A stretch of DNA of 64,000 bases from Candidatus Parcubacteria bacterium (GTDB taxonomy: Bacteria; Patescibacteriota; Patescibacteriia; PEXW01): NCBI GenBank assembly GCA_003597955.1, contig QZJU01000020.1, positions 1 to 64,000 on the forward strand. The letters are read 5' to 3'. Position numbers and translations under genes: made by a program. The stretch's first letter is position 1, and the number at the start of each line of letters is the position of its first letter. Of this stretch, positions 51,101-58,081 are shown piece after piece. The notes under the pieces were generated by a model. That model did not search any database. It worked only from the letters and a program-made list of their open reading frames with translations, and was not told the DNA's origin.

Positions 51101-51725
51101 CGGTCTCGCAACGCGGGCAGTGCTGAACGACTTTATGGCCTTGAAACAACAAAGGCTGGCCCTGACTGTCGACATTTTGCGAAATTTGTTTTATTATCCA
51201 CCAAACGCTTTCAATATATTCGGGTGTGTAAGTAATGTAAGGGTTTTCCAAATCCAGCCAAAACCCGATCCGGCTGGTTATCTGCTCCCAATCCTGGCGG
51301 TAACGCATTACGCTGGTTTTGCATTCCGAATTGAATTTGATTATGCTGGCCTTTTTGTCGCCGGAAATCAAACTCTCAATCTCTTGTTTGCCGGAAATTT
51401 TTAAAGCTTTTTCAACCTGCAATTCTACGGGCAGGCCATGCGTGTCCCAGCCGGCCTTTCTTTCCACAAAAAAACCCTGCATGGTCTTAAAACGCACGAT
51501 TGCGTCTTTATAAATTCGGGCGAGGACATGGTGGATGCCGGGCTGGCCATTGGCAGTGGGCGGGCCTTCAAAAAACACAAAAGGCTTTCCGGCTTTGGTC
51601 TGCTCAAGCGTTTTTTTAAAAACTCCGGCTTTATTCCAAAAATCCAAAATTTCCTCTTCCATTCTTGGAAAGGGATTTGGTAATGTTTCTTCTGATTTTA
51701 ACTTCCTGGGTTTTTTGGCACGCAT
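48132..51725 (-). CDS. ileS: Isoleucine--tRNA ligase with an inserted histidine-phosphatase domain
   Basis: Class I motifs are intact: the HIGH-type motif (PPTANGQPGIHH, residues 55-66), KMSKS (824-828) and the WTTTPWTLPGN editing domain (259-269). The unusual part is about residues 525-715. ILIMRHGVSTKNF, ISSDFQRTRETAEI and ILIVSHGDPLW are the RHG, arginine and second-histidine motifs of a phosphoglycerate-mutase/histidine-phosphatase domain. It sits between two zinc knuckles, CEKC (500-503) and CEKC (731-734), which normally lie close together. The total of 1197 aa exceeds the usual ~930-1050. The phosphatase catalytic residues look intact, so it may be active. Confidence 0.95.
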   Translation of the reverse strand: MRAKKPRKLKSEETLPNPFPRMEEEILDFWNKAGVFKKTLEQTKAGKPFVFFEGPPTANGQPGIHHVLARIYKDAIVRFKTMQGFFVERKAGWDTHGLPVELQVEKALKISGKQEIESLISGDKKASIIKFNSECKTSVMRYRQDWEQITSRIGFWLDLENPYITYTPEYIESVWWIIKQISQNVDSQGQPLLFQGHKVVQHCPRCETALSSHEVAQGYKTVTETSVYLKFKIEKASLEGSSALKKFIKTDEPVYVLSWTTTPWTLPGNVALAIGEDINYAVVKKADEYYILAKDRLSILEDYKVLGEISGKALIGLSYEPLFAGAVNRGNSQTAWTVLPAGFVTTADGTGVVHTAVMYGEEDYQLGKTAGLPTQHTVDQTGRFLPSVKKWAGQFVKAKDVEAGIIQDLQDRGLLLKLENYTHEYPFCWRCETPLLYYAKDSWFIRMSSLRSELLANNQNINWVPAYLKTGRFGEWLKEVKDWAISRERYWGTPLPIWVCEKCKAVKVVGSFKDLQEARGSKAEKRSAQILIMRHGVSTKNFPSIVQSRIEDNHKHILTKEGKKNVKETAEKLKGEIDIIISSDFQRTRETAEIVSQITGAKIVYDRDLREIYEPDYEGRPVKEVQAELESQLKTKYPPLDLNLGGGENYYQVKTRMQRAVQNAIRNFTNKRILIVSHGDPLWILKWSYSGLPEENYFETPYPKKGEFEELTVPIQFDPHRPFVDEIKLTCEKCSGEMRRVPEVLDVWFDSGAMPFAQWHYPFENADRIDKHKNFPADYISEGIDQTRGWFYTLLAISTLLGKGAPFKNVISLGLILDKSGQKMSKSKGNVVEPKAVIDEFGADALRLHLFAMSQPGEPKLFDLKGVEETVKKTILIFWNIFIFYQTYVAEAKPAARDLQPENLMDKWILARLAQATQSVTAKMEAFDPTSAVRELQNFITELSTWYLRRSREKLRPGENFDPITASVLKSVLQKTCVLLAPFAPFLAEKIYQEIKETSAEMSVHLAAWPTDFSFNEKSLSEMAVVRRAVEKGHALRRLLDIKVRQPLLMALVSTKLSLEYEKIIAEELNVETVRSGEQEIAKAGADVQWSEETDNTGLKVGLTKEITEELRHKGLVREMARQVNDLRKAAGLTIKDLVEIEWQTADETLNHVFTEHAPVLRDLTRCRSIKKGRVEEVDFKKDLIIGKARVLIGVKR

Positions 51726-51825
51726 AAAAAGCCTGGCATGAATGCAACCCCTACTTTAATGTAAAATCCGATTTTTGGCAAGACTTAAGGCTTACAAAAA
51801 AATCCAAAAATTAAAATGTTATCCT

Positions 51826-52968
51826 TTATTTATTGGCGACTGTCTTTCGATAAACCTTCATGGTCTCCCGGGCGCAGACCTCCCAAGAAAAATTCTTGGC
51901 TTGCGCCTGGCCGGCGGTGGAAAGTTTTTTGGCTAAACCGGGTTTTTCCAAAATATCCCGCATGGCTTTAGCCAGGGCCTCCAGATTCAGAGGGTCCACA
52001 AAAATGGCGGCCCGACCGGCGATCTCCGGCATGGAAGAAACCGGGCTGGTAATCGTGGGCGCACCCAGGGCTAAGGCTTCTAAAACCGGCAAACCAAAAC
52101 CTTCGTATAAAGAAGGAAAAACAAAAGCGGAACAATTTTTGAGCAATTCGACCTTTTCATTATGGGAGACATAGCCTAAATACCGAATGTTACGTTTTAA
52201 GCCCAAGTCCAGAATTTTCTGCATCACCTCTTCCGAATGATAACCGACCTGGCCGGCAATCACTAAAATTGCATCGCGGCATTCTGGATTCTTGTCTAAC
52301 AACATTTTAAATGCCCGCATCAGGCTGATCACATTTTTCCGCGGTTCTAGCGTGCCAACAAAAAGCACGTACCGTTTGGGCAATTTAAATTTGGCCAAGG
52401 TTTCCTGGTTGCTACGCTTCAATGGAATCTTCTCCACATCATAGCCGTTGTACACCACATCCACTTTTTGGCTTTTAATATTAAAAAGTTTTTTTAAGTC
52501 TTTGGCCGTGCTGCGGGAAACCGCAATGATCCGATCGGCTTTGCGCAAGCTTTGCGGTACCAAAATTGAACGCGAAATGAATGACGAAGGGAACCATTCA
52601 GGATTCCGATAAATGGCCAGGTCATGAACCGTATAAACGACTTTCTTAGGGTAAGTCAGCGGTATCACGCCAGCCGGAACGTGCAAAATATCCAAGCCCT
52701 CTTTTAAAAGGTACGCGGAAATAAGCATATGCGAATAGCCAAAAGACAAAAACCGGCCGTATTGGGAGAAGGGAAAATGTTTCAGTCTGACATTTGGCTT
52801 TTTATACACATTGACATCTCGGTTTCGGTAATCGAAATACAAAACAAACTCTTCTTTAGGGTATTGCTCAAGCAAGGCCATGACCAGGCCTTCCACATAA
52901 TGACCGACCCCGGCGCGTTCGCCTGATTCCGGGTTTAGAATGGTTCGGCAGTCTATGCCAATCTTCAT
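51826..52968 (-). CDS. Glycosyltransferase, GT4 family
   Basis: GT-B glycosyltransferases use nucleotide sugars to build polysaccharides or glycolipids. The N-terminal domain starts MKIGIDCRTILNPESGERAGVGHYVEGL, a GT4 opening, and the C-terminal half has KRYVLFVGTLEPRKNVISLM and the E-x7-E motif in SLYEGFGLPVLEALALG. The length of 380 aa is typical. The protein is cytoplasmic or peripheral. It is monocistronic; acceptor and donor are unknown. Confidence 0.9.
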   Translation of the reverse strand: MKIGIDCRTILNPESGERAGVGHYVEGLVMALLEQYPKEEFVLYFDYRNRDVNVYKKPNVRLKHFPFSQYGRFLSFGYSHMLISAYLLKEGLDILHVPAGVIPLTYPKKVVYTVHDLAIYRNPEWFPSSFISRSILVPQSLRKADRIIAVSRSTAKDLKKLFNIKSQKVDVVYNGYDVEKIPLKRSNQETLAKFKLPKRYVLFVGTLEPRKNVISLMRAFKMLLDKNPECRDAILVIAGQVGYHSEEVMQKILDLGLKRNIRYLGYVSHNEKVELLKNCSAFVFPSLYEGFGLPVLEALALGAPTITSPVSSMPEIAGRAAIFVDPLNLEALAKAMRDILEKPGLAKKLSTAGQAQAKNFSWEVCARETMKVYRKTVANK

Positions 52969-53049
52969 AAAGCTTTTTAGTTTATCTAACCGTCTGGTTT
53001 ATTATACCTTCATTTCATTGTGCCGAGGACATTTATTGTTGCTGCGGGA

Positions 53050-53105
53050 TGAAACTCTGCAACCAGCCAAGTCTTTATTTTAACGATAATACCAGCAGAG
53101 TTTCA
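53050..53105. repeat. Inverted repeat at the 3' end of argS
   Basis: TGAAACTCTGC (53050-53060) and GCAGAGTTTCA (53095-53105) are perfect complements around a 34 nt AT-rich centre. The right arm includes the argS stop codon. There is no T-run, so it is not an obvious terminator. Confidence 0.7.
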
Positions 53106-54728
53106 CATTTTTTCGGGTGCGGAAATTCCAAGGACATTCAGTATATCAGCTAAAACTTGTTTTGTCGCTTTAATCAATTTCAAGGGCAGTTCTTGCGTCT
53201 GATCCTCAGAAATTACCCGGACCAGAGTGTAAAATTCATGAAATGTCCGGGCCAGGCTCAAAGCATATTGCGGAATGCGATGCGCGCCGCAGTCCTGACT
53301 GACATCGGCCAAAACCTCCGGCCACTGGATCAATTTCAAAAGAAGTTTTCTTTCCGGGTCAACCAATTTCGACGATTGAATTTTCTGAATTTTCAAACCC
53401 TGCGCCTTTTTTAAAATGCTGCATATCCGAGCGTGGGCGTATTGCACATAGTAAACAGGGTTTTTCTCGTTCTGGGCTTTAGCCAGATCCAAATCAAAAT
53501 CCAAGTGCGTGTCTGCGGCTCGCAAAAGAAAGAAAAACCTGGCCGCATCCAAGCCAACTTCTTTGATGACTTCTTCGGCTTCCACATAAGTTCCGCGGCG
53601 TTTTGACATCTTTATTTCCTCGCCGGCTTTTAGCAGGCGGACAAATTGAATTAAAATCACTTCTAAGCTGCCTTTGACCGCCAAGGACTTTAAAGCGGCC
53701 TGCAACCTGGCGACATAACCATGGTGATCGGCGCCTAATATGTTAATTGCCAAATTGGCTTTGTGTTTGGAAAATTTCAGCCAATGGTAAGCGATGTCCG
53801 GCAAGAAATATGTCATCTCCCCGTCGGCTTTAATCAGCACGCGGTCTTTGTCGTCCCCATACCGTGTGGTGGCCAGCCAGGTTGCGCCGTCCTTTTCGTA
53901 AATCGCCTGCTGGGCTTTTAATTGAGCCAGGACTTGCGTGACAATTTTGGAATCTTCCACCAAGGCTTTTTCCGAAAACCAATTGTCAAAATGAATTTGC
54001 ATCACATTCTCAACTACTCTCTGGATTTCCTTCAACATTTTCGCCACAATTTTATCTTTTAGTTTGTCCCTAATTTCGGCAATTTTGTTGAGGTCAGAAA
54101 GCTTATAATTCGGCAAATGCAGCTTGCCGGCCAGCTCGTCAATATAAGCGCCCTGGTAGCATGTTTCGGGAAAATCAATGGTAATGCCTTGGCGTTGCCA
54201 ATAGCGCCTTAAAACCGATTCGGCCAGAATCGCCACTTGGTTGCCGCGATCATTTACGTAATACTCGGAAAAAACCTTATAACCAGCGCTTTTAAAAACT
54301 CTGGCCAAAACATCACCCAAAAATCCGCCGCGGGCATTGGCCAAGGTCAAAGGCCCGGTCGGGTTGGCAGAAATGAATTCCAAATGGATTTTCTGCCCCT
54401 TACCGAAATCCGATTTTGCAAAATTTCTGGCCGAATGGCTTAATTGCTCAAGTTGTGCCAGCAGCCATTCGTCATTCAAAGTGAAATTCAAAAAACCCGG
54501 GCCAGCTAATCGGGCGCTGGCGATTATTTTGGATTGCGTTTGGGACAGGTGCGCAATCAGGCCCTCGGCGAGCTTTTTTGGATTTTGGTTGGTGGCTTTG
54601 GCTAACTTTAAAACTAAATTAGTGGAATAATCGCCAAAATTAAGATTTTCCGGTATTTCAACCTGGAAATCGATTTTGGCATCTTGGAATTTCTGCAGTA
54701 AAGCCCGAATTTCGTTTTTGACATTCAT
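53103..54728 (-). CDS. argS: Arginine--tRNA ligase
   Basis: Class I enzyme that charges tRNA-Arg. The HIGH-type motif lies in FISANPTGPLTLANARGGFLG (HxGH replaced by LTLANA-type). KMSKRRG (EIKMSKRRGTYV) and the C-terminal DALR anticodon domain (HARICSILKKA, YALSLARTFHEFY) are present. The N-terminal additional domain is intact. The length of 541 aa is typical. It is monocistronic, and the strand switch follows upstream. Confidence 0.95.
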   Translation of the reverse strand: MNVKNEIRALLQKFQDAKIDFQVEIPENLNFGDYSTNLVLKLAKATNQNPKKLAEGLIAHLSQTQSKIIASARLAGPGFLNFTLNDEWLLAQLEQLSHSARNFAKSDFGKGQKIHLEFISANPTGPLTLANARGGFLGDVLARVFKSAGYKVFSEYYVNDRGNQVAILAESVLRRYWQRQGITIDFPETCYQGAYIDELAGKLHLPNYKLSDLNKIAEIRDKLKDKIVAKMLKEIQRVVENVMQIHFDNWFSEKALVEDSKIVTQVLAQLKAQQAIYEKDGATWLATTRYGDDKDRVLIKADGEMTYFLPDIAYHWLKFSKHKANLAINILGADHHGYVARLQAALKSLAVKGSLEVILIQFVRLLKAGEEIKMSKRRGTYVEAEEVIKEVGLDAARFFFLLRAADTHLDFDLDLAKAQNEKNPVYYVQYAHARICSILKKAQGLKIQKIQSSKLVDPERKLLLKLIQWPEVLADVSQDCGAHRIPQYALSLARTFHEFYTLVRVISEDQTQELPLKLIKATKQVLADILNVLGISAPEKM

Positions 54729-54897
54729 GGCATTAGTATATCACTTCGGCCTTTTGGAAATTTCTTGAAATCTTCAGTACTTAAAAACATTTTTATGCCT
54801 CGATGCTGGAGATGCGATGGAAAGGTCATGGCCCCACCCACGCGCCCATTGACATTTCCTCCCAAATACATTATTCTGACTTATTCTTTGACAATAT

Positions 54898-54940
54898 CCC
54901 GAGTAATAACCTCGGGCCGAAATCTCGCCGGGACGCGAGA
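54898..54940 (+). promoter_or_regulatory. Two-hairpin 5' leader
   Basis: CCCGAG/CTCGGG (54898-54916) and TCTCGC/GCGAGA (54923-54940) form consecutive hairpins between a TTGACA at about 54888 and the Shine-Dalgarno site of the next gene. The function is unknown; an attenuation or mRNA-stability element is possible. Confidence 0.4.
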
Positions 54941-54976
54941 AAACAAACAGTAATCCTGAAAAGGAGGATGAAGACG

Positions 54977-55879
54977 ATGTCACAGAAGACATTGATCCCG
55001 TCCAGAGTCACCCGTGATTCCAAGAAGGGCCAGAGAATTCTGGACCTCGTGGGTGCCGTCATCAACAAGCTTGGCCTTGATGAAGACCAGGCCCAGCGGG
55101 TAATCGAGAATCCCGAATTCCCGCCAGCTGTCGAAGCCGTATTGCGAACCTACGCGATTCCGAATGAGTACGCCGATGAAGAGGTCTCCTCGAATTATGG
55201 CTACTTGTCCGGCTATCGCGAGGCAGCACCGATCGCTGACCAGATGCGCATCTTGCGCGAATACTTCCCGAACCTTGGTGATCCGGATGAAAGCTTCGCC
55301 AAGCAGGAACGTCCGGCAAACAGCGAAGGGTACTTCTGTATCCCGCGCTGGAAGCTGATCGCCCCGACCTACAACGAGGCTGTCGAGAGGGTGCTCGAAG
55401 CGCTCAACAAACAACGCAAGGGCAAGTTCGTCAACTACCACAAAGGTGAACTCGGCCCGGATCGTTTGAGGCAGGGCGAACGGAAGCGTCTCGCTTTCGA
55501 GCGGCTCACCGTAGAGCAGGGACGTGACGTCCTTGTGGTGGCTGCCCAGTTCGGCTTCCAGCATCACGGACGTTCGGTTCGCAGAGCTCGTGCAGTCATG
55601 CCTGGCATCGAGTTCGGCCTTGGTGCCTTCGAGATCGGCATCATGCTGCTGACGCATGCGATCCGTCTCCAGCATCTCGACGACCTCTGGATCGACTGCC
55701 CTGGTGATGAGTACTCACCTGACGCTGGTGGCCGCTTCGGCGACGCCCCGTACTTCTACTTCGGCAATGGCAAGCTCGAGTTCGGCACGGACCTCGTCGG
55801 CAATGCCAGCGGCCGCTGTGGGTCGGCGTCCGGGTTTTTACCCGCCGAAGCAACTGCGAAGGCGGGCTCTCCGCAGTAG
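54977..55879 (+). CDS. GC-rich gene of unknown function
   Basis: I do not recognise this 300 aa soluble protein. It begins MSQKTLIPSRVTRDSKKGQR and contains EVSSNYGYLSGYREAAPIAD and a C-terminal DLWIDCPGDEYSPDAGGRFG. The latter is rich in Asp, Gly, Cys and aromatic residues and could bind a ligand or metal. The ATG at 54977 follows AAAGGAGG by 9 nt, with an in-frame ATG at 54968 too close to the site. Its codon use is markedly more GC-rich (many CTC, ATC, CGC and GAC codons) than its neighbours, a sign of transfer or of special expression. Confidence 0.7.
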   Translation: MSQKTLIPSRVTRDSKKGQRILDLVGAVINKLGLDEDQAQRVIENPEFPPAVEAVLRTYAIPNEYADEEVSSNYGYLSGYREAAPIADQMRILREYFPNLGDPDESFAKQERPANSEGYFCIPRWKLIAPTYNEAVERVLEALNKQRKGKFVNYHKGELGPDRLRQGERKRLAFERLTVEQGRDVLVVAAQFGFQHHGRSVRRARAVMPGIEFGLGAFEIGIMLLTHAIRLQHLDDLWIDCPGDEYSPDAGGRFGDAPYFYFGNGKLEFGTDLVGNASGRCGSASGFLPAEATAKAGSPQ

Positions 55880-55976
55880 AGTTGAGAATTGAACATTGGT
55901 TCCCCGCACCAGAACGAAGTTCGGTGCGGGGCAAGCTTGAATCTCTTGATCTATTGATTCTTGAGTTAGTTTTTTG

Positions 55977-56010
55977 GGGTTATCCTTACATGGATAACCC
56001 TCTTTTTTAT
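55977..56010 (+). terminator. Intrinsic terminator
   Basis: GGGTTATCC and GGATAACCC pair around TTACAT, followed by TCTTTTTTAT. A GC-rich hairpin without a T-run (CCCCGCACC/GGTGCGGGG) precedes it at 55903-55932. Confidence 0.85.
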
Positions 56011-56018
56011 TAACGGCC

Positions 56019-56047
56019 TTGACAATGACCTAAATTTACGGTAAGCT
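56019..56047 (+). promoter_or_regulatory. Sigma-70-type promoter
   Basis: TTGACA (56019-56024) and TAAGCT (56042-56047) are separated by exactly 17 bp. Confidence 0.7.
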
Positions 56048-56085
56048 ACCGGGTAAAAATCAAACACCAAAAAAGGAGTCTTTTT

Positions 56086-56490
56086 ATGCAGATCAACTAC
56101 TTCTTTCAGGCTGTCTGGAATAATATCCGGCTCTTGACTAATGTCGTTCCGAGCACAGATTCGGTTCCGGAAAGAATTTACAAATTGACTGACGAGGTCG
56201 ATCCGATCCGGGTGGAAGAAGCCCTACTTTGGATAGCAGACGCGACCATCGGCCGGGAGGGCTTGTACATACATGACGGCGGCGATCCTGCTCAGGTCGT
56301 CGGCCAGCTAAATTTGATCGCCCAGCAATTTCGAGTTCTTTATCCCAGCAAACTTGAATGCACTGACCTAAGGCTCTGGAGCGATCTTCTCGCCGGTCTG
56401 GCGCTGGCCTACCTGGCACCGAAAAGTTCGGTTTTTCTTGACACCGTTGCCAAAAAACCGAATTCCATCTATGAGCTTGTGGCTGCCTAA
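56086..56490 (+). CDS. Small protein of unknown function in a solo unit
   Basis: The 134 aa soluble protein starts MQINYFFQAVWNNIRLLTNV and is mainly helical. It has a hydrophobic central helix (DLLAGLALAYLAPKSSVFLD) that is too polar for a clear membrane span. No family is recognised. AAGGAG stands 7 nt before the ATG. It has its own promoter and a GC-rich terminator at 56498-56536, like the other solo units. Confidence 0.65.
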   Translation: MQINYFFQAVWNNIRLLTNVVPSTDSVPERIYKLTDEVDPIRVEEALLWIADATIGREGLYIHDGGDPAQVVGQLNLIAQQFRVLYPSKLECTDLRLWSDLLAGLALAYLAPKSSVFLDTVAKKPNSIYELVAA

Positions 56491-56497
56491 GACTTTG

Positions 56498-56536
56498 CCC
56501 GCGTCGAATTGAATTAACGACGCGGGTTTACTTTTT
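56498..56536 (+). terminator. Intrinsic terminator
   Basis: CCCGCGTCG and CGACGCGGG pair, followed by TTTACTTTTT. Confidence 0.8.
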
Positions 56537-56553
56537 CTATATACTGACTGTAT

Positions 56554-57006
56554 ATGCCGCAATTGACCAAAAACCGCAAAGCCAATTTTAATTACGATGT
56601 CCTGGAAAAGTACGAAGCCGGCATTGTTTTAACCGGACCTGAAGTCAAATCGGTAAAAGCCGGAAATTTAAGCCTCCAAGGCGCTTATGTTAGTTTGCGG
56701 GAAAATTCCTTGTGGCTGGTGCACGCCTTTATCGCGCCTTACAAGCCTGCTAGGACTTTTCAAACCAATTACAATCCCGAAAGGGAAAGAAGGCTTCTGC
56801 TAACGAAAAATGAAATTTCCGGACTGGTCGGCAAAATGCACAGCGCCGGGTTGACTTTAATCCCTCTAAGCTTCTATACTCAGCGGGGTTTGGTGAAAGT
56901 TGCTTTAGGCTTAGCCCGGGGCAAAAAAGCCCACGATAAAAGAGCCAGCATTAAAAAACGCGAAATTGCCCGGGATATTGGGAGAGCCTTAAGAAATAAG
57001 ATTTAG
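56554..57006 (+). CDS. smpB: SsrA-binding protein SmpB
   Basis: SmpB delivers tmRNA to stalled ribosomes. The sequence has the diagnostic NRKANFNYDVLEKYEAGIVLTGPEVKS start, the GAYV strand and the C-terminal basic tail (GKKAHDKRASIKKREIARDI). The length of 150 aa is normal. A TATACT box ends only 8 nt before the ATG and no Shine-Dalgarno site is visible, so a leaderless mRNA is possible. Its partner ssrA begins 114 bp downstream. Confidence 0.96.
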   Translation: MPQLTKNRKANFNYDVLEKYEAGIVLTGPEVKSVKAGNLSLQGAYVSLRENSLWLVHAFIAPYKPARTFQTNYNPERERRLLLTKNEISGLVGKMHSAGLTLIPLSFYTQRGLVKVALGLARGKKAHDKRASIKKREIARDIGRALRNKI

Positions 57007-57120
57007 CTGTAGTTGATTGCAATAGCGTGATTATTAGTTTTGTTTCCAAGCCCAAAGCCACAAAAACTTTTTAAATCCTAAAGAACGTCAACATAAGAAA
57101 ATTTCAAACACTTTTCTCAT

Positions 57121-57527
57121 GGGGATGTTCATAAGTTGATAGTTTGCTTTGACAATTAGCCTGCGGACCGCCTTTTTCGGGAATGGCGTAAAACTTTCTG
57201 AAAATTAGACAAATGCCAATTCATTTGTCAGCAAAGTGAAGACTGCATTGGCCAAAACCTTTGCCGTCCCAGCTTTCGCTCCGGTTGTTGCTTAAAAACC
57301 AATAACCCATTCGCCCCGCAGCCTGATGCGGGATTCGCGAGTGTTAAATTTCAGGCTGGATATTTTTCACCGCGCGCTGAAAAATATTGAGAAACTTGCG
57401 CGCTTTGGCGTTTTGCGATCTTGGTTGTTCCCTGCGCAAAATGTCGAAAACCCTTGAACAACCTATGTCCGAAGAAAGTTAATTGCCGGTAAACTAGACA
57501 GGGGTGCAAGACCCCTCATCTCCACCA
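57121..57527 (+). ncRNA. ssrA: Transfer-messenger RNA (tmRNA)
   Basis: The tRNA-like ends pair: GGGGATG (57121-57127) with CATCTCC (57517-57523), followed by A and an encoded CCA. The T arm is AGGGG-TGCAAGA-CCCCT with G at position 55 of the loop. A tag frame fits from GCC at 57215 to TAA at 57293-57295: 26 residues starting ANSFVSKV and ending FAPVVA. This is longer than the 10-11 residue tags of model bacteria; the resume codon is inferred. GC-rich pairing between 57310 and 57460 fits the usual pseudoknots. The gene lies next to smpB. Confidence 0.9.
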
Positions 57528-57622
57528 TGAACCATTCGCTTCGCTCATGTTCATGGCAAGCCATAAATATGTCAGATTGAAAAAGTATTTGTCGTAGAGT
57601 CAAGTCTTGCGAATGGTTCATG
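57526..57622. repeat. Inverted repeat starting at the tmRNA 3' end
   Basis: CATGAACCATTCGC (57526-57539) and GCGAATGGTTCATG (57609-57622) are perfect 14 bp complements. The left arm begins within the CCA of ssrA. A second hairpin (CCCTGTACC/GGTACAGGG, 57623-57655) follows before the GIY-YIG gene. Confidence 0.8.
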
Positions 57623-57676
57623 CCCTGTACCCGAGCTTCGCGGGTGGTACAGGGAAAGAGTAAAAAGGGACAAACT

Positions 57677-57943
57677 ATGAACTTCAAATTTGTTTACATT
57701 TTGCAAAGCTTAAAAGACCACCGGCTCTATATTGGATTTACCGAAAAGCTCAAAACTCGGATGAAGGCACATGCAGCCGGTCAAAATCAATCTACCAAAA
57801 ACCGAAGACCATTGAAATTAATTTATTTCGAAGGCTTTTTATCCGAAATTGATGCTCGAAGACGAGAAAAGTACTTCAAGTCCACCAAGGGGAAAACCAC
57901 TCTCAAAATAATGCTTAAAGATCATTTTAGAACCCAAGAGTAA
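57677..57943 (+). CDS. GIY-YIG family endonuclease-like protein
   Basis: This 88 aa stand-alone GIY-YIG domain starts FKFVYILQSLKDHRLYIGFTE (YIL and YIGFT strands), with KTRMKAHAAGQ and a YFEGF strand and an ARRREKYFK helix. Catalytic Tyr, Arg and Glu positions look intact. The start is ATG 57677; the in-frame upstream stretch is repeat-derived. It lies just downstream of ssrA behind nested inverted repeats, similar to the repeat-flanked GIY-YIG gene at 16277. Confidence 0.85.
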   Translation: MNFKFVYILQSLKDHRLYIGFTEKLKTRMKAHAAGQNQSTKNRRPLKLIYFEGFLSEIDARRREKYFKSTKGKTTLKIMLKDHFRTQE

Positions 57944-58041
57944 AACATCTGATTTAAAAAACATTAATGCTTTTGCATTCAACTTTACTTGGCTACTCAA
58001 TATTTAAGAATAAACGAATTTTTCCGGGTAGGTTTTTGATG

Positions 58042-58050
58042 TGATATAAT
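58042..58050 (+). promoter_or_regulatory. Extended -10 promoter of the infC operon
   Basis: TGATATAAT (TATAAT at 58045-58050 with an upstream TG) lies about 31 bp ahead of the inferred infC start. No good -35 box is visible, as expected for extended -10 promoters. Confidence 0.55.
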
Positions 58051-58081
58051 ATCCCTATCTCGCCCTTAAAAACTCAAGATC

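Noticed and set aside
55903-55932. CCCCGCACC/GGTGCGGGG hairpin as a terminator or a fourth copy of the 107 bp element
   Set aside because: There is no T-run after it and the interior is only ~12 nt; the true terminator is at 55977-56010.
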